64,000 nt of DNA from Bacteroidota bacterium (lineage in GTDB: Bacteria; Bacteroidota; Bacteroidia; Bacteroidales; GCA-2711565). Positions 19,640 to 28,893 of the stretch are shown here, in pieces. Position numbers and translations under genes: made by a program. The notes beneath the pieces are model-generated. The model had not been told where the DNA came from. It saw nothing but the letters and a program-made list of their open reading frames with translations, and did not search any database. The stretch spans positions 254,554-318,553 of the forward strand of contig JAHIVC010000099.1 of the NCBI GenBank assembly GCA_018816945.1, read 5' to 3'. Numbering within the stretch: the stretch's first letter is position 1; each line of letters opens with the position of its first letter.

Positions 19640-19856
19640 TTTAGTGTTATTGTAGTTTGTAACTCAATTATTTTTATTGTTGAATAAATAGATTATCAAT
19701 GATGTGCGGATAATTTTTAGGTAGATTTAGAAAAAAATTAATAATCCTTTTTTGATTGGAATTAAATAAAATGGATTAGGTTTACCGGAAATACAAATTC
19801 GTTTAACAAAGATGTAGATTAGTAGATTCTGATTTATAAAGTTTTAAAAAAAACAA

Positions 19857-19864
19857 TAGTTTTG
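19857..19864 (+). promoter_or_regulatory. Bacteroidota -7 promoter box for the LytS kinase gene
   Basis: TAGTTTTG fits the TAnnTTTG -7 consensus of the Bacteroidota primary sigma factor. It lies 16 bp before the ATG at 19881, so the leader would be very short. No clear -33 TTG is seen. Confidence 0.4.
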
Positions 19865-19880
19865 TTATAAAATTTTATCA

Positions 19881-20906
19881 ATGACAATACGGAAACTCAG
19901 GCTTTTTGCTCCAGCATTCTTTTGGATCTTCCAGATCCTAGTACATATTATAAGAAATATCTATGTTATTGTATCTGACTCGTTTTCGATTATATTTTCT
20001 AATATTATTATTATCTATCCTCTCGATGCTGTTACATTTTCGGTGTTTTACTATTATTTTGCCCCGCTTTTTTTTAAGAAGAAGAATATTCAAGTCAACA
20101 TTATTTTTAGTATTGCTTATATTTTTCTGTATGGCTTTGTATGGGTTATGGTTTACTATTTTTGGCAAACACATGATCACAATGAGTTAAAATCTTTATA
20201 CTTTTCAAGTTTTGGGCATAGTTTGAATTATTGCTTTTTGGGTGTATTGATGAGGTTAGGCATCGAATGGTTTGAAAAAAGGGAAACCCAAAAAGAACTT
20301 GAAAAGCAAAACATTAAAACCGAATTGGCTTTATTACGGGCACAAATCAATCCCCATTTCTTATTTAACACTTTAAATAATATCAACTCTTTTGCTACTC
20401 AAAATTCGGAGAAAACCTCATATGCTATCATCAAATTGTCCGAAATAATGAGATACATGCTTTATGAAGCAAACGGAGAAAAGGTGCTTTTAGATAAGGA
20501 ATTGCAGTACATTTATAATTTTCTGGAATTACATAAGCTCAGGTATAAGCATAACTCATTCGTGCAATTTTCAGTCAGTGGTACTACTTCAAACATTTTT
20601 ATTCCACCCATGATTTTCATTCCGTTTATTGAAAATGCCTTCAAACATGGGAAAAAGGGACCCAAGGACGTAATTGAAATAAACATTAGTGTTAGGAATA
20701 AAGAAATTGACTTTAATTGCCAGAACAATAAAAGGCAGCTCAGTGAGAGTGAGAAAAAATTGGATAAAGGTATTGGAATACAAAATATTAAACGAAGGCT
20801 TGAATATTTGTATCCCCAAGGTTTTGTGTTAGATCTTTTGGAAACCGACACAACATATTCCGTTCATCTTAAAATAAAAAATTATGAATCAAGTGTTTTC
20901 ATTTAA
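19881..20906 (+). CDS. LytS/YehU-type sensor histidine kinase
   Basis: 341 residues. Four transmembrane segments occupy about residues 10-125, followed by a short coiled coil and the PF06580-type kinase domain: AQINPHFLFNTL with phospho-acceptor His159, then the N-box FIPFIENAFKHG and a GIGIQNIKRRLEYLYP G-box. There is no large periplasmic sensor domain, so sensing would be intramembrane. The LytTR regulator follows 65 bp downstream. It is divergent from the barrel gene and the peptidase array, which it probably controls. Confidence 0.93.
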   Translation: MTIRKLRLFAPAFFWIFQILVHIIRNIYVIVSDSFSIIFSNIIIIYPLDAVTFSVFYYYFAPLFFKKKNIQVNIIFSIAYIFLYGFVWVMVYYFWQTHDHNELKSLYFSSFGHSLNYCFLGVLMRLGIEWFEKRETQKELEKQNIKTELALLRAQINPHFLFNTLNNINSFATQNSEKTSYAIIKLSEIMRYMLYEANGEKVLLDKELQYIYNFLELHKLRYKHNSFVQFSVSGTTSNIFIPPMIFIPFIENAFKHGKKGPKDVIEINISVRNKEIDFNCQNNKRQLSESEKKLDKGIGIQNIKRRLEYLYPQGFVLDLLETDTTYSVHLKIKNYESSVFI

Positions 20907-20971
20907 CGCTAAAAAGGATGAAAATCTTAAATACGAGTTACTCCCGTCACATTTATTAAGACTATTTACAG

Positions 20972-21676
20972 ATGAAAATTAACTGTATTGTTATCGATGA
21001 TGAATTACCAGCCATTCAGCAAATGGAAGAGTACATTAAGAGAATTCCATTTTTGAATCTGATGCAGTGTTTTGATAATGCAATTGAACCAATTAATTTT
21101 ATAAAGAAGAATCAGGTTGACTTGATTTTTCTTGATATTGAGATGGAGGGTTTCTCTGGCCTGCAATTTATAAAGTCTATACAAAACAAACCCAAAATCA
21201 TTCTAACTACCGCATACGATGCCTATGCGTTGGATGCATACAATCTGAACGTGTCGGATTATTTGCTGAAACCCATTTCATTTGAACGGTTTATTCAGTC
21301 ATTGGATAAGATTTTTGAATATTTTTCAACCATTAAATCGATCACTACCGACGAAAAAGTTTATAAACGCGATTATTTTTTTGTAAAAACCGAGTTCAGG
21401 ATGCAACGTGTTGATTTCAATGATATATTATTCATTGAGGGCATGAAAGAATACTTGCGTATTCATACTGCTGAGGAAAGAATAATGACATTACAAAACT
21501 TTGTAAGTATAATAGAATTGTTGCCTTCCGATAATTTCATTCGGGTTCATAAATCATATATTGTTGCTGTGAATAAAATTAAATCTATTGAAAGAAATAG
21601 GATTTATATTGGTGATCAAATCATTCCTATCAGTGCATCCTATAAGGATCAATTTTTCATGTTCTTAAAGAGATGA
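20972..21676 (+). CDS. LytTR-family response regulator
   Basis: 234 residues. The receiver domain has the acidic pair DD at 9-10, phospho-acceptor Asp55 in LIFLDIEM, a conserved Thr in ILTTAYDAYA and Lys in LLKPIS. The LytTR DNA-binding domain covers about 130-234 (FIEGMKEYLRIHT; FIRVHKSYIVAVNKI). It is the partner of the kinase directly upstream. The paired repeats at 19610-19639 are a plausible target. Confidence 0.95.
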   Translation: MKINCIVIDDELPAIQQMEEYIKRIPFLNLMQCFDNAIEPINFIKKNQVDLIFLDIEMEGFSGLQFIKSIQNKPKIILTTAYDAYALDAYNLNVSDYLLKPISFERFIQSLDKIFEYFSTIKSITTDEKVYKRDYFFVKTEFRMQRVDFNDILFIEGMKEYLRIHTAEERIMTLQNFVSIIELLPSDNFIRVHKSYIVAVNKIKSIERNRIYIGDQIIPISASYKDQFFMFLKR

Positions 21677-21879
21677 GTTTATTTTGGGAGAGCGGAAAGT
21701 AAGTTGAAAAAACGAAAAAAGATCAAAAACAAAACTTTATTTGCAAGAAAAAAAGGTAGATATATCTAAAAAATATACCAAAAATTTTTCTTTGAGAAAC
21801 GGGATTATACCCAATTAATCATCCACCTATAAATCACTGTAATAAGGAGGGATTCAGCGAAATTCTGGCCGGGGAGCTC

Positions 21880-22258
21880 ATGGCCAGGGCGAATGAAGAA
21901 TGGTTCCCGGGAAAAATCAAAACTTATACTACACAACATTGTAAATCGTCAGCAAAAAGTTTAACTTGGTTTCAAACCTCATGGTTCACGCACGGATTGG
22001 CACTAGAAAAGGGGTTGAACTTTATCGACTTGAATGATCGGAATCAACAACTTATTAATCGGACAAATGAAGGTGTTTCTAAATTCAACCTTGGTGACGG
22101 ATTAAAGCAGGTCGCATAAATCAATTAGACGCAAAGAGACTCATTATGCATTAAATGATTTGAACCCGATCCGTTACGTCGAAAATTTTCTCAATAAGGT
22201 CATCATTGAAAAAAAAGATATACCTTTGGTAGGTGCTACTTACACAATGTTTTATTGA
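21880..22258 (+). pseudogene. Frameshifted remnant of an unidentified gene
   Basis: An open frame from ATG 21880 to 22119 encodes about 79 residues (MARANEEWFPGK...). It stops at GLKQVA, and a +1 frame continues at once (SIRRKETHYALNDLNP...) to a stop at 22258. Together they look like one coding sequence broken near 22105-22120. I do not recognise the family; a mobile-element protein is possible. The flanks (21677-21879 and 22259-22339) show no other gene. Confidence 0.4.
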
Positions 22259-22339
22259 AGGGAAGCTTACAAGTACGCCATATCAAATCTAAATCTTTCA
22301 GGAAAGGTTCGGAGAAAATTTCAGATAGGGGTACGGTTC

Positions 22340-22376
22340 AAAAGCGCTCTCTTTATATAAAGTAGGGCGCTTTTTT
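22340..22376 (+). terminator. Intrinsic terminator-like hairpin
   Basis: The outer stem AAAAGCGC/GCGCTTTT encloses an inner CTTTA/TAAAG stem and is followed by a T run. It would end transcripts from the LytTR side or the broken gene before the protease gene. Confidence 0.6.
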
Positions 22377-22493
22377 GCTATACTATTATTTTCTTTTGAA
22401 ATGAGCCTGAAAACTATTGAAATATTTTTTCGTATGAAAAAATAATGGATTTCATCCTGGTTCCATAAGATTAACATTAAAATTTTTTTATTG

Positions 22494-24113
22494 ATGAAAA
22501 TTAATTATAAAAATGCTTCCGTATATCTGCCAATTGCCTTTGCCATAGTTTTAATTATTGGGATTTTTGTTGGAAAGAACATTAATTCCGGGCTCACGCT
22601 TGATCAGGCTTTAATGCCATCAAACACAAATAACCCGTATAATAAGTTGGCTGATATTATCAATTATATTGAGAAGGATTATGTAGATCCGATTGATCGT
22701 GAAAAATTGACTTCTAAGGCAGTTATGTCTATCATAGAAGAACTCGACCCTCACACTTCTTATATAAGTCAGGAAGAATTTAATGCTGTTAATGACCCAC
22801 TTTTGGGTTCTTTCGATGGAATCGGAGTACAATTTAATGTTATTGAGGATACCATTGCCATTGTTCAGGTAATTCCAGGAGGTCCTTCAGAAAAATCGGG
22901 AATAATAGCGGGAGACAGAATCACAATGGTTAATGATTCGTTAATAGCAGGCGTTGGTATTACAAACAATGGTGCCATTAGATTATTAAAAGGTCATCGG
23001 GGTACGAATGTTAAAGTGAGTGTTTTCCGAAGAGGATTTCCCGAGCTCATAAATTTCGATATCATCCGAAATATTATTCCTACTTATAGCCTTGATGTGG
23101 CTTACATGATCAATGATTCGGTTGGTTATATGAAGCTGAACACTTTTTCTGCCACAACCTATGCAGAGTTTAGTGAAGCTGGTAAAAAACTTAAGCAGCA
23201 AGGCGTAAAAAATATTATTTTAGATTTGCGAGGAAATACAGGGGGCTATGTAAGGCCAGCCGTTCAAATTGCTGATGACTTTTTGGCCGATGGTAAACTA
23301 ATTGTTTATACAAAAGGGAACAATCGTCCCAAGAGCTCAGTTTACTCGAAATCAAATGGCTTGTTTGAAACTGTAAACGTAATCGTTTTAATCGACGAAG
23401 CATCTGCATCGGCAAGTGAAATTTTAGCAGGGGCAATTCAGGATAATGATCGGGGCACCATCATTGGTAGACGATCATTTGGTAAGGGATTGGTACAGGA
23501 ACAACTTAATTTCCCTGACGGTTCCGGATTAAGAATGACCATAGCCCGTTATTATACACCTACAGGCAGATCGATTCAGCGGGCTTATGGCGATGGTTTT
23601 GACGAATATTATAATGAATTTTATCATCGTTATACCAATGGTGAATTACTAAGTGCCGATAGTATCAAATTTGCCGATTCACTGATGTATAAAACTCCCG
23701 GTGGAAAAATTGTATATGGCGGAGGTGGTATCATGCCCGATCTCTTTGTTCCAATAGAAATGTCAAATCCGATTTTTTATAATGTTGTCATAAACAGAGG
23801 ACTTGCTTATCAATTTGCCTTTAATTATACAGATACGCACAGGGAAAAATTGAGTAAATACAAAAAGCCCATCGACTTTATTGATTCGTTTGAATTCACA
23901 GATGAAATGTATGATGAATTTGTTGCTTTTGCTATTTCGAACGGAGCCGATAATAATGAAGCAGAGATTAATAAGTCGGCAATAAAATTAAAATCATTGA
24001 TTAAAGCCTATATTGGAAGAAATATATTGGATAATGATGCTTTTTATCCAATTTTTAATAAAAATGATGTGGTAGTCATTAAAGCTCAAAATTATTTAAC
24101 TTCGAAAAAGTAA
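22494..24113 (+). CDS. C-terminal processing peptidase (S41A, CtpA-like)
   Basis: 539 residues from ATG 22494; a TTG sits directly upstream at 22491 but the ATG is preferred. A signal anchor or transmembrane helix covers residues 10-28, a PDZ domain about 85-170, and the S41 core includes NIILDLRGNTGG. The catalytic dyad is Ser306 in EASASASE and Lys331 in SFGKG, 25 residues apart as in Prc/CtpA. It trims C-termini of periplasmic proteins. It is followed 30 bp later by superoxide dismutase. Confidence 0.94.
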   Translation: MKINYKNASVYLPIAFAIVLIIGIFVGKNINSGLTLDQALMPSNTNNPYNKLADIINYIEKDYVDPIDREKLTSKAVMSIIEELDPHTSYISQEEFNAVNDPLLGSFDGIGVQFNVIEDTIAIVQVIPGGPSEKSGIIAGDRITMVNDSLIAGVGITNNGAIRLLKGHRGTNVKVSVFRRGFPELINFDIIRNIIPTYSLDVAYMINDSVGYMKLNTFSATTYAEFSEAGKKLKQQGVKNIILDLRGNTGGYVRPAVQIADDFLADGKLIVYTKGNNRPKSSVYSKSNGLFETVNVIVLIDEASASASEILAGAIQDNDRGTIIGRRSFGKGLVQEQLNFPDGSGLRMTIARYYTPTGRSIQRAYGDGFDEYYNEFYHRYTNGELLSADSIKFADSLMYKTPGGKIVYGGGGIMPDLFVPIEMSNPIFYNVVINRGLAYQFAFNYTDTHREKLSKYKKPIDFIDSFEFTDEMYDEFVAFAISNGADNNEAEINKSAIKLKSLIKAYIGRNILDNDAFYPIFNKNDVVVIKAQNYLTSKK

Positions 24114-24143
24114 ACCTGATATATTAACCTAAAACAAAACATC

Positions 24144-24719
24144 ATGAACTTTGAACTTCCATTATTACCTTTTTCAATGGATGCCTTGGAACCATTTATT
24201 TCAAAGCAAACACTTGATTTCCATCATGGAAAACACCACCTCACCTATGTGAATAATTTGAATAAATTGATTGTAGGAACAAAGTTTGAAAAATTAAGTT
24301 TAGAAGAAATTATCTTAACAGCCGATGGTGGGATTTTCAATAATGCCGCTCAGGTTTGGAATCACACTTTTTACTGGAATTGTATGTCTCCAAAAGGAGG
24401 GGGTGAACCTACCGGAAAATTGCTCGAAGCTATAAAAAACGAATTTGGATCTTTTGAAGAATTCAAAGAAAAGTTTTCGGTTGCGGCTACTACCTTATTT
24501 GGATCAGGTTGGGCCTGGCTCGTGAAAAACAAGGAAAATAAACTTCAGATCATTCAAACCTCAAATGCAAATAATCCAATGACTCAAGGATTCATATCTT
24601 TGTTGACTTGCGATGTTTGGGAACATGCATATTATTTGGATAAACAAAACCGTCGACCGGCATATGTGGAAGACTTTTGGAAGCTTGTTGATTGGAAAGC
24701 AGTAACTAAAAGATTTTAA
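24144..24719 (+). CDS. sodB: Iron superoxide dismutase
   Basis: 191 residues, normal length. The metal ligands His27, His74, Asp157 and His161 are all present (FHHGKHH, WNHTFYW, DVWEHAYY). Gln70 in NNAAQVWNHTFYW is at the position that marks Fe-type enzymes. It converts superoxide to hydrogen peroxide and oxygen in the cytoplasm. It may share a transcript with the upstream protease. Confidence 0.96.
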   Translation: MNFELPLLPFSMDALEPFISKQTLDFHHGKHHLTYVNNLNKLIVGTKFEKLSLEEIILTADGGIFNNAAQVWNHTFYWNCMSPKGGGEPTGKLLEAIKNEFGSFEEFKEKFSVAATTLFGSGWAWLVKNKENKLQIIQTSNANNPMTQGFISLLTCDVWEHAYYLDKQNRRPAYVEDFWKLVDWKAVTKRF

Positions 24720-24730
24720 TAAAAATAATT

Positions 24731-24751
24731 CCCCGAAGCTCTGCTTCGGGG
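24731..24751 (+). terminator. Terminator hairpin after sodB
   Basis: CCCCGAAGC/GCTTCGGGG is a perfect 9-bp stem with a 3-base loop, 11 bp after the sodB stop, followed by a short T run. Confidence 0.65.
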
Positions 24752-24765
24752 TTTCCGTATATTCT

Positions 24766-24823
24766 CCCCTGAATAGGGGACCTGCCGTCAGGCAAGTATC
24801 CCATAGCTCTGCGACAGGGATAG
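24766..24823. repeat. Cluster of small hairpins (REP-like)
   Basis: CCCCT-gaat-AGGGG, TGCC-gtca-GGCA and TATCCC...GGGATA follow each other directly behind the sodB terminator. Together with the similar cluster at 30796-30881 this suggests a REP-like intergenic repeat. No coding is seen from 24720 to 25011. Confidence 0.4.
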
Positions 24824-25011
24824 TCAATATTAAGAATTTTTTTATTCCTTATAAATGTTCAAAAAATCAAATTAAAGCTCCCATTTTATAAAGCTTTTAA
24901 TTTTAACGCAGTTTTAATCCACCTTAAATTTCTATTTCTTATTAGGTTTTAACTTGTATAGATTGATAATTTTCATTAAAATTGTATGAAACTTATTAAT
25001 CATGTAACAAA

Positions 25012-25548
25012 ATGAAACCAGGCGAAAACCAAAATCCAATTTTAATTCCTGAAGAAAGTATTATTGAGGGATTTATTAAGACCAAAAAATCATTCAGAAT
25101 AGAAAGTAATTTCTATGGTACATTATTGTCTACAGAGAAGGTAATCATTGATGAAACCTCCAAAGTAGTAGGAGATATTGTTTGTTCAGAGCTGCTTATA
25201 AGTGGTAGTTTCGAAGGTAATATATTTTGTACCGGTAAATTTAGCGTTGTTGGAAGTTCTAAAATTAAGGGACAAGTTTATACGAAACTATTCCAAAATG
25301 AGGAGAATTGTGATTTGAACTGTTTTATCCAAATACCCAACAATGCAGTAATCAACGCAATTCAGGATATCTTGATAAATGTTGATGCTTCAACAAAACT
25401 TTCTACAGATGCGAATCTAAAGAAAATCATTCAATTATTTAAGGAGAATGTTTATACTGCAACCGACGAATCAAAAAAAATAAAGAAAGATTCTCCGGTT
25501 GAAAAGGAAGTAAAAGATTCGGATCCAATTGCTCCAAAGCAAGTTTAA
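25012..25548 (+). CDS. Bactofilin (polymer-forming cytoskeletal protein)
   Basis: 178 residues. The central right-handed beta-helix repeats (SNFYGTLLSTEKVIIDE, ISGSFEGNIFC, VVGSSKIKGQVY; about residues 25-105) are typical of DUF583/bactofilin. A Lys/Glu-rich, disordered C-terminal tail follows. Bactofilins polymerise without nucleotide and organise cell-wall or stalk sites at the membrane. It converges on glmS with a 30-bp gap. Confidence 0.9.
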   Translation: MKPGENQNPILIPEESIIEGFIKTKKSFRIESNFYGTLLSTEKVIIDETSKVVGDIVCSELLISGSFEGNIFCTGKFSVVGSSKIKGQVYTKLFQNEENCDLNCFIQIPNNAVINAIQDILINVDASTKLSTDANLKKIIQLFKENVYTATDESKKIKKDSPVEKEVKDSDPIAPKQV

Positions 25549-25578
25549 AATAAACTTTAACCGTTTTAGTTAATTCGC

Positions 25579-27417
25579 TTATTCCACCGTTACTGATTTC
25601 GCAAGATTTCGTGGTTGGTCAACATTACAACCTCGCATGACCGCTATATGATACGAAAGTAATTGTAAGGGTATTATTGCTAACAAGGGCACCAATAATT
25701 CATCGCATTCCGGAATTTCAATCACAATATCAGATATTTTTTTAACTTGAGTGTCACCCTCTGTAACTATAGAGATGACTAGTCCTTGTCGGGCTTTTAC
25801 CTCCATAATATTACTTTGCACCTTTTCATAGGTCCCTCTGTTGGTTGCAATAAAAACGACGGGCATATGCTGATCAATGAGTGCTATCGGGCCATGTTTC
25901 ATTTCAGCCGCAGGATATCCTTCAGCGTGTATATAAGAAATCTCTTTAAGCTTAAGTGCCCCTTCAAGTGCTACCGGGAAATTGTAACCTCGACCTAAAT
26001 ATAAAAAGTTACGGACATCTTTAAACCTTTTTGCGATCTCAATAATTTGCGAATTAGAATTGAGCAGTTTTTCTACCTTTTCAGGAATTGCATCCAGTTC
26101 GAATAAAAGATTCTGTAATCTTGATTGTGCAATTGTTCCCTTTTTATTTGCAACCATTAATGCCATCAAAATTAATACAGTGACCTGAGCCGTAAATGCT
26201 TTTGTTGAGGCAACTCCTATTTCGGGTCCGGCATGTGTAAACGATCCGGCATGGGTTTCTCGAGCAATAGTTGAGCCAACTACATTACAAATCCCTAAAA
26301 TAGTAGCTCCTTTTGATTTAGCCAATTGTATAGCTGCAAGGGTATCGGCTGTTTCGCCGGATTGTGAAATGGCAATTACAATATCATCTTCGTAAATCAC
26401 CGGATTACGATATCTAAATTCAGAAGCATACTCAACTTCAACAGGTATTCTGGCGAGGTCTTCAAATAAATATTCACCAACCATTCCTGCATGCCATGAA
26501 GTTCCGCAAGCAACAATTATTATACGTTTTGCATTAGCGAGTTTTTGCTCATAATCCTTAATTCCACCGAGAGATACAATGCCTTTATCAAGGCTTAATC
26601 TTCCTCTAAAACTGTCTCGTATCGATCGGGGCTGTTCATAAATTTCTTTAAGCATAAAATGCTCGAAACCACCCTTTTCAATAGCACTCAAATTCATTTC
26701 CAGCCTTTGGATATAGGGTGTTTGGATTTTATTCTTAATTGTCTTTATCTCGAGTTTTTTCTTGTATCTGATTAATGCAATTTCTTCTTCTTCAAGATAA
26801 ACGACATTTCTTGTATATTCAATAATTGGTGAAGCGTCGGAAGCAATATAATAATCATCATCCCCTATCCCGATTACTAGTGGGCTACCCTTTCGTGCTG
26901 CTACCAGCATATTCGGCTCAGTTTTGGATATCAGAACGATGGCGTATGCGCCAATTACCTGGTTTAAAGCGATACGTGTTGCTTCATACAGATTAACATT
27001 TTCATTTTTCTGAATATCTTCAATTAAGTATACCAGCACTTCTGTATCTGTGTCGCTTTGGAATATATAACCGCGATTAAGCAATTCTGCCTTTAATGAA
27101 TTGTAATTTTCAATAATCCCATTATGAATGATGGCAATTTCTTTGCTTTCCGAATAATGCGGATGAGCGTTCTGGTCGTTTGGTTCGCCATGTGTAGCCC
27201 ATCTGGTGTGAGCAATCCCAATATTGCCATTGGTGTTTTTGCCAGAGATTAAAGCCTCAAGATCGGCAACTTTACCTTTAGTTTTATATACACGAAGACC
27301 ACCATTTAATAATGCAATACCTGCACTATCATAACCCCGATATTCAAGTCGTTTTAACCCCTTCATTAAAATTGGGTAGGCTTCTTTTTTTCCTATATAT
27401 CCAACGATTCCACACAT
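25579..27417 (-). CDS. glmS: Glutamine-fructose-6-phosphate aminotransferase
   Basis: 612 residues, full length. N-terminal glutaminase domain with nucleophile Cys2 (MCGIVGYIG) and RLEYRGYDSAG; two SIS domains at about 285-420 and 455-600 (CGTSWHAG, ISQSGETADT), and the C-terminal NLAKSVTVE. It makes glucosamine-6-phosphate for peptidoglycan and lipid A. It lies 73 bp after the DUF4270 gene on the same strand. No glmS ribozyme was seen in the short leader. Confidence 0.97.
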   Translation of the reverse strand: MCGIVGYIGKKEAYPILMKGLKRLEYRGYDSAGIALLNGGLRVYKTKGKVADLEALISGKNTNGNIGIAHTRWATHGEPNDQNAHPHYSESKEIAIIHNGIIENYNSLKAELLNRGYIFQSDTDTEVLVYLIEDIQKNENVNLYEATRIALNQVIGAYAIVLISKTEPNMLVAARKGSPLVIGIGDDDYYIASDASPIIEYTRNVVYLEEEEIALIRYKKKLEIKTIKNKIQTPYIQRLEMNLSAIEKGGFEHFMLKEIYEQPRSIRDSFRGRLSLDKGIVSLGGIKDYEQKLANAKRIIIVACGTSWHAGMVGEYLFEDLARIPVEVEYASEFRYRNPVIYEDDIVIAISQSGETADTLAAIQLAKSKGATILGICNVVGSTIARETHAGSFTHAGPEIGVASTKAFTAQVTVLILMALMVANKKGTIAQSRLQNLLFELDAIPEKVEKLLNSNSQIIEIAKRFKDVRNFLYLGRGYNFPVALEGALKLKEISYIHAEGYPAAEMKHGPIALIDQHMPVVFIATNRGTYEKVQSNIMEVKARQGLVISIVTEGDTQVKKISDIVIEIPECDELLVPLLAIIPLQLLSYHIAVMRGCNVDQPRNLAKSVTVE

Positions 27418-27490
27418 AGTAATAACTAAACTTTAGAATTTTAAAAAATCAAAAACATAAGAAAACTTATACATAAAGAAGCTTATTAGC

Positions 27491-28852
27491 CTACTCTATA
27501 ATTGTATATGTAATCATTAATTTTAGTCTGTCAGAATAGGGAGTTGGTAAGGCTGGGTTTGTTCCATTTATGATAAACTGACCTCCGCCGGTTGCATTCC
27601 CATAAACTTTCAGATATATCCCATTATCATTTGCATCTGTATTAATTAACTTATGGATATATCTGGCGATTTGGAATTTGTATTCATTTTTGACAGAATC
27701 ATAAAAACCGCCAAAATAAGCGTCGCCCTCTACCATGTCAATAATTCCCTGAGTGGTTGTGCCATCATGATTAATCTGGTCAAGAGTCAAGCGGTCAGGA
27801 GGTTTATTTCCATTATTATCTTCAATGCCCTTTATTGTCAACTCCGCGCTATTGATTGCAATATTTCCGATCGATTTTAGATTTTTAATAAACGGGAATG
27901 TTATTTTAGTCCGCACGCCACCCAATGCCTGAACATAAATGAGTTCTTCTCCTAAACTTGTATTCCCATCCAATACTTGTGCCTTAAATTCCGGAGAAGC
28001 ATCCTGATAATTATTGTGATCAAAGTTGTTAAAATGATAAGTAGAATCGTAGAAATTCATTGAATAAATTTTTCCGGTTGCAGAATCATTACTATAATAT
28101 GCTGTAAGCTTTGTAAAAGAAGAAGAAAGATCAATATATATAATCGATCCACCGGTATTTACCGGTTCAGAAATGATACAAAGCCCATTAATATAGTCAA
28201 TGAATCTTTCATTGTTTTGCAAAATGTCAACAGGTGTTGATATAAGTTTTGTCCCGAATGCATTGCCTAGTTCCAATAAATCAATACTGATGTGTGGATT
28301 ATAAGTTGTTGTATCACTTGTGCCATATTGATATATTGGAGTATTGGGTTGTGGTTGAAAAGTTATTCGTCCAATTTCAATTGGTTTATATAAAAGTTTG
28401 TCGAATGAATAATAATAATGGGTACTATCGGTAACTAACTTTTCATTTAATTCATAAACCTTTAAAGTTTGATAGGTGTTAGTATCTCCATAATAACCGC
28501 TATAAGCAAGCGATAGAATAAGTGAGTCGACTACCGGGTTAGGTCCAAAATTAAAACTGTCTATCCCAGATTTTAATCGTAATTGGGTATAGTAGTTTGC
28601 AGTAGTTTGTCCAAAAACCGGATCCATCATACTGCCCAACAAAATTCTGGAATAATTATAAGTAATCAGTGAATCATGAACTTCTGAAAAAGCAACAAGA
28701 GTGGCAGTATCAGTTGACTCAACTTCTAAATTGGCTGTTGGGCGAACTTCTAATCCAATTAATTGGGCTTTTTTAGTACAGGAGGTTAAATAAATTCCAA
28801 ACGACAACACTACAAGCATGGAAATATTCCACGCACCATTCAATATTTTCAA
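27491..28852 (-). CDS. DUF4270 family lipoprotein
   Basis: 453 residues. The start is probably TTG at 28852 (KILNGAW follows); ATG 28819 would leave an n-region with no positive charge. The lipobox LTSC (Cys25 counted from TTG) is followed by TKKAQ. The pattern of SLAYSGYYGDT, a tail of MITYTIIE and the location between a GT5-like glycogen synthase and glmS match DUF4270 of Bacteroidota. The function of the family is unknown; a surface lipoprotein is inferred. Confidence 0.85.
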   Translation of the reverse strand: MKILNGAWNISMLVVLSFGIYLTSCTKKAQLIGLEVRPTANLEVESTDTATLVAFSEVHDSLITYNYSRILLGSMMDPVFGQTTANYYTQLRLKSGIDSFNFGPNPVVDSLILSLAYSGYYGDTNTYQTLKVYELNEKLVTDSTHYYYSFDKLLYKPIEIGRITFQPQPNTPIYQYGTSDTTTYNPHISIDLLELGNAFGTKLISTPVDILQNNERFIDYINGLCIISEPVNTGGSIIYIDLSSSFTKLTAYYSNDSATGKIYSMNFYDSTYHFNNFDHNNYQDASPEFKAQVLDGNTSLGEELIYVQALGGVRTKITFPFIKNLKSIGNIAINSAELTIKGIEDNNGNKPPDRLTLDQINHDGTTTQGIIDMVEGDAYFGGFYDSVKNEYKFQIARYIHKLINTDANDNGIYLKVYGNATGGGQFIINGTNPALPTPYSDRLKLMITYTIIE

Positions 28853-28893
28853 GTTAAGCTCTTTTTAAGTTAATAATTCTTTTTTTAAGAAGA

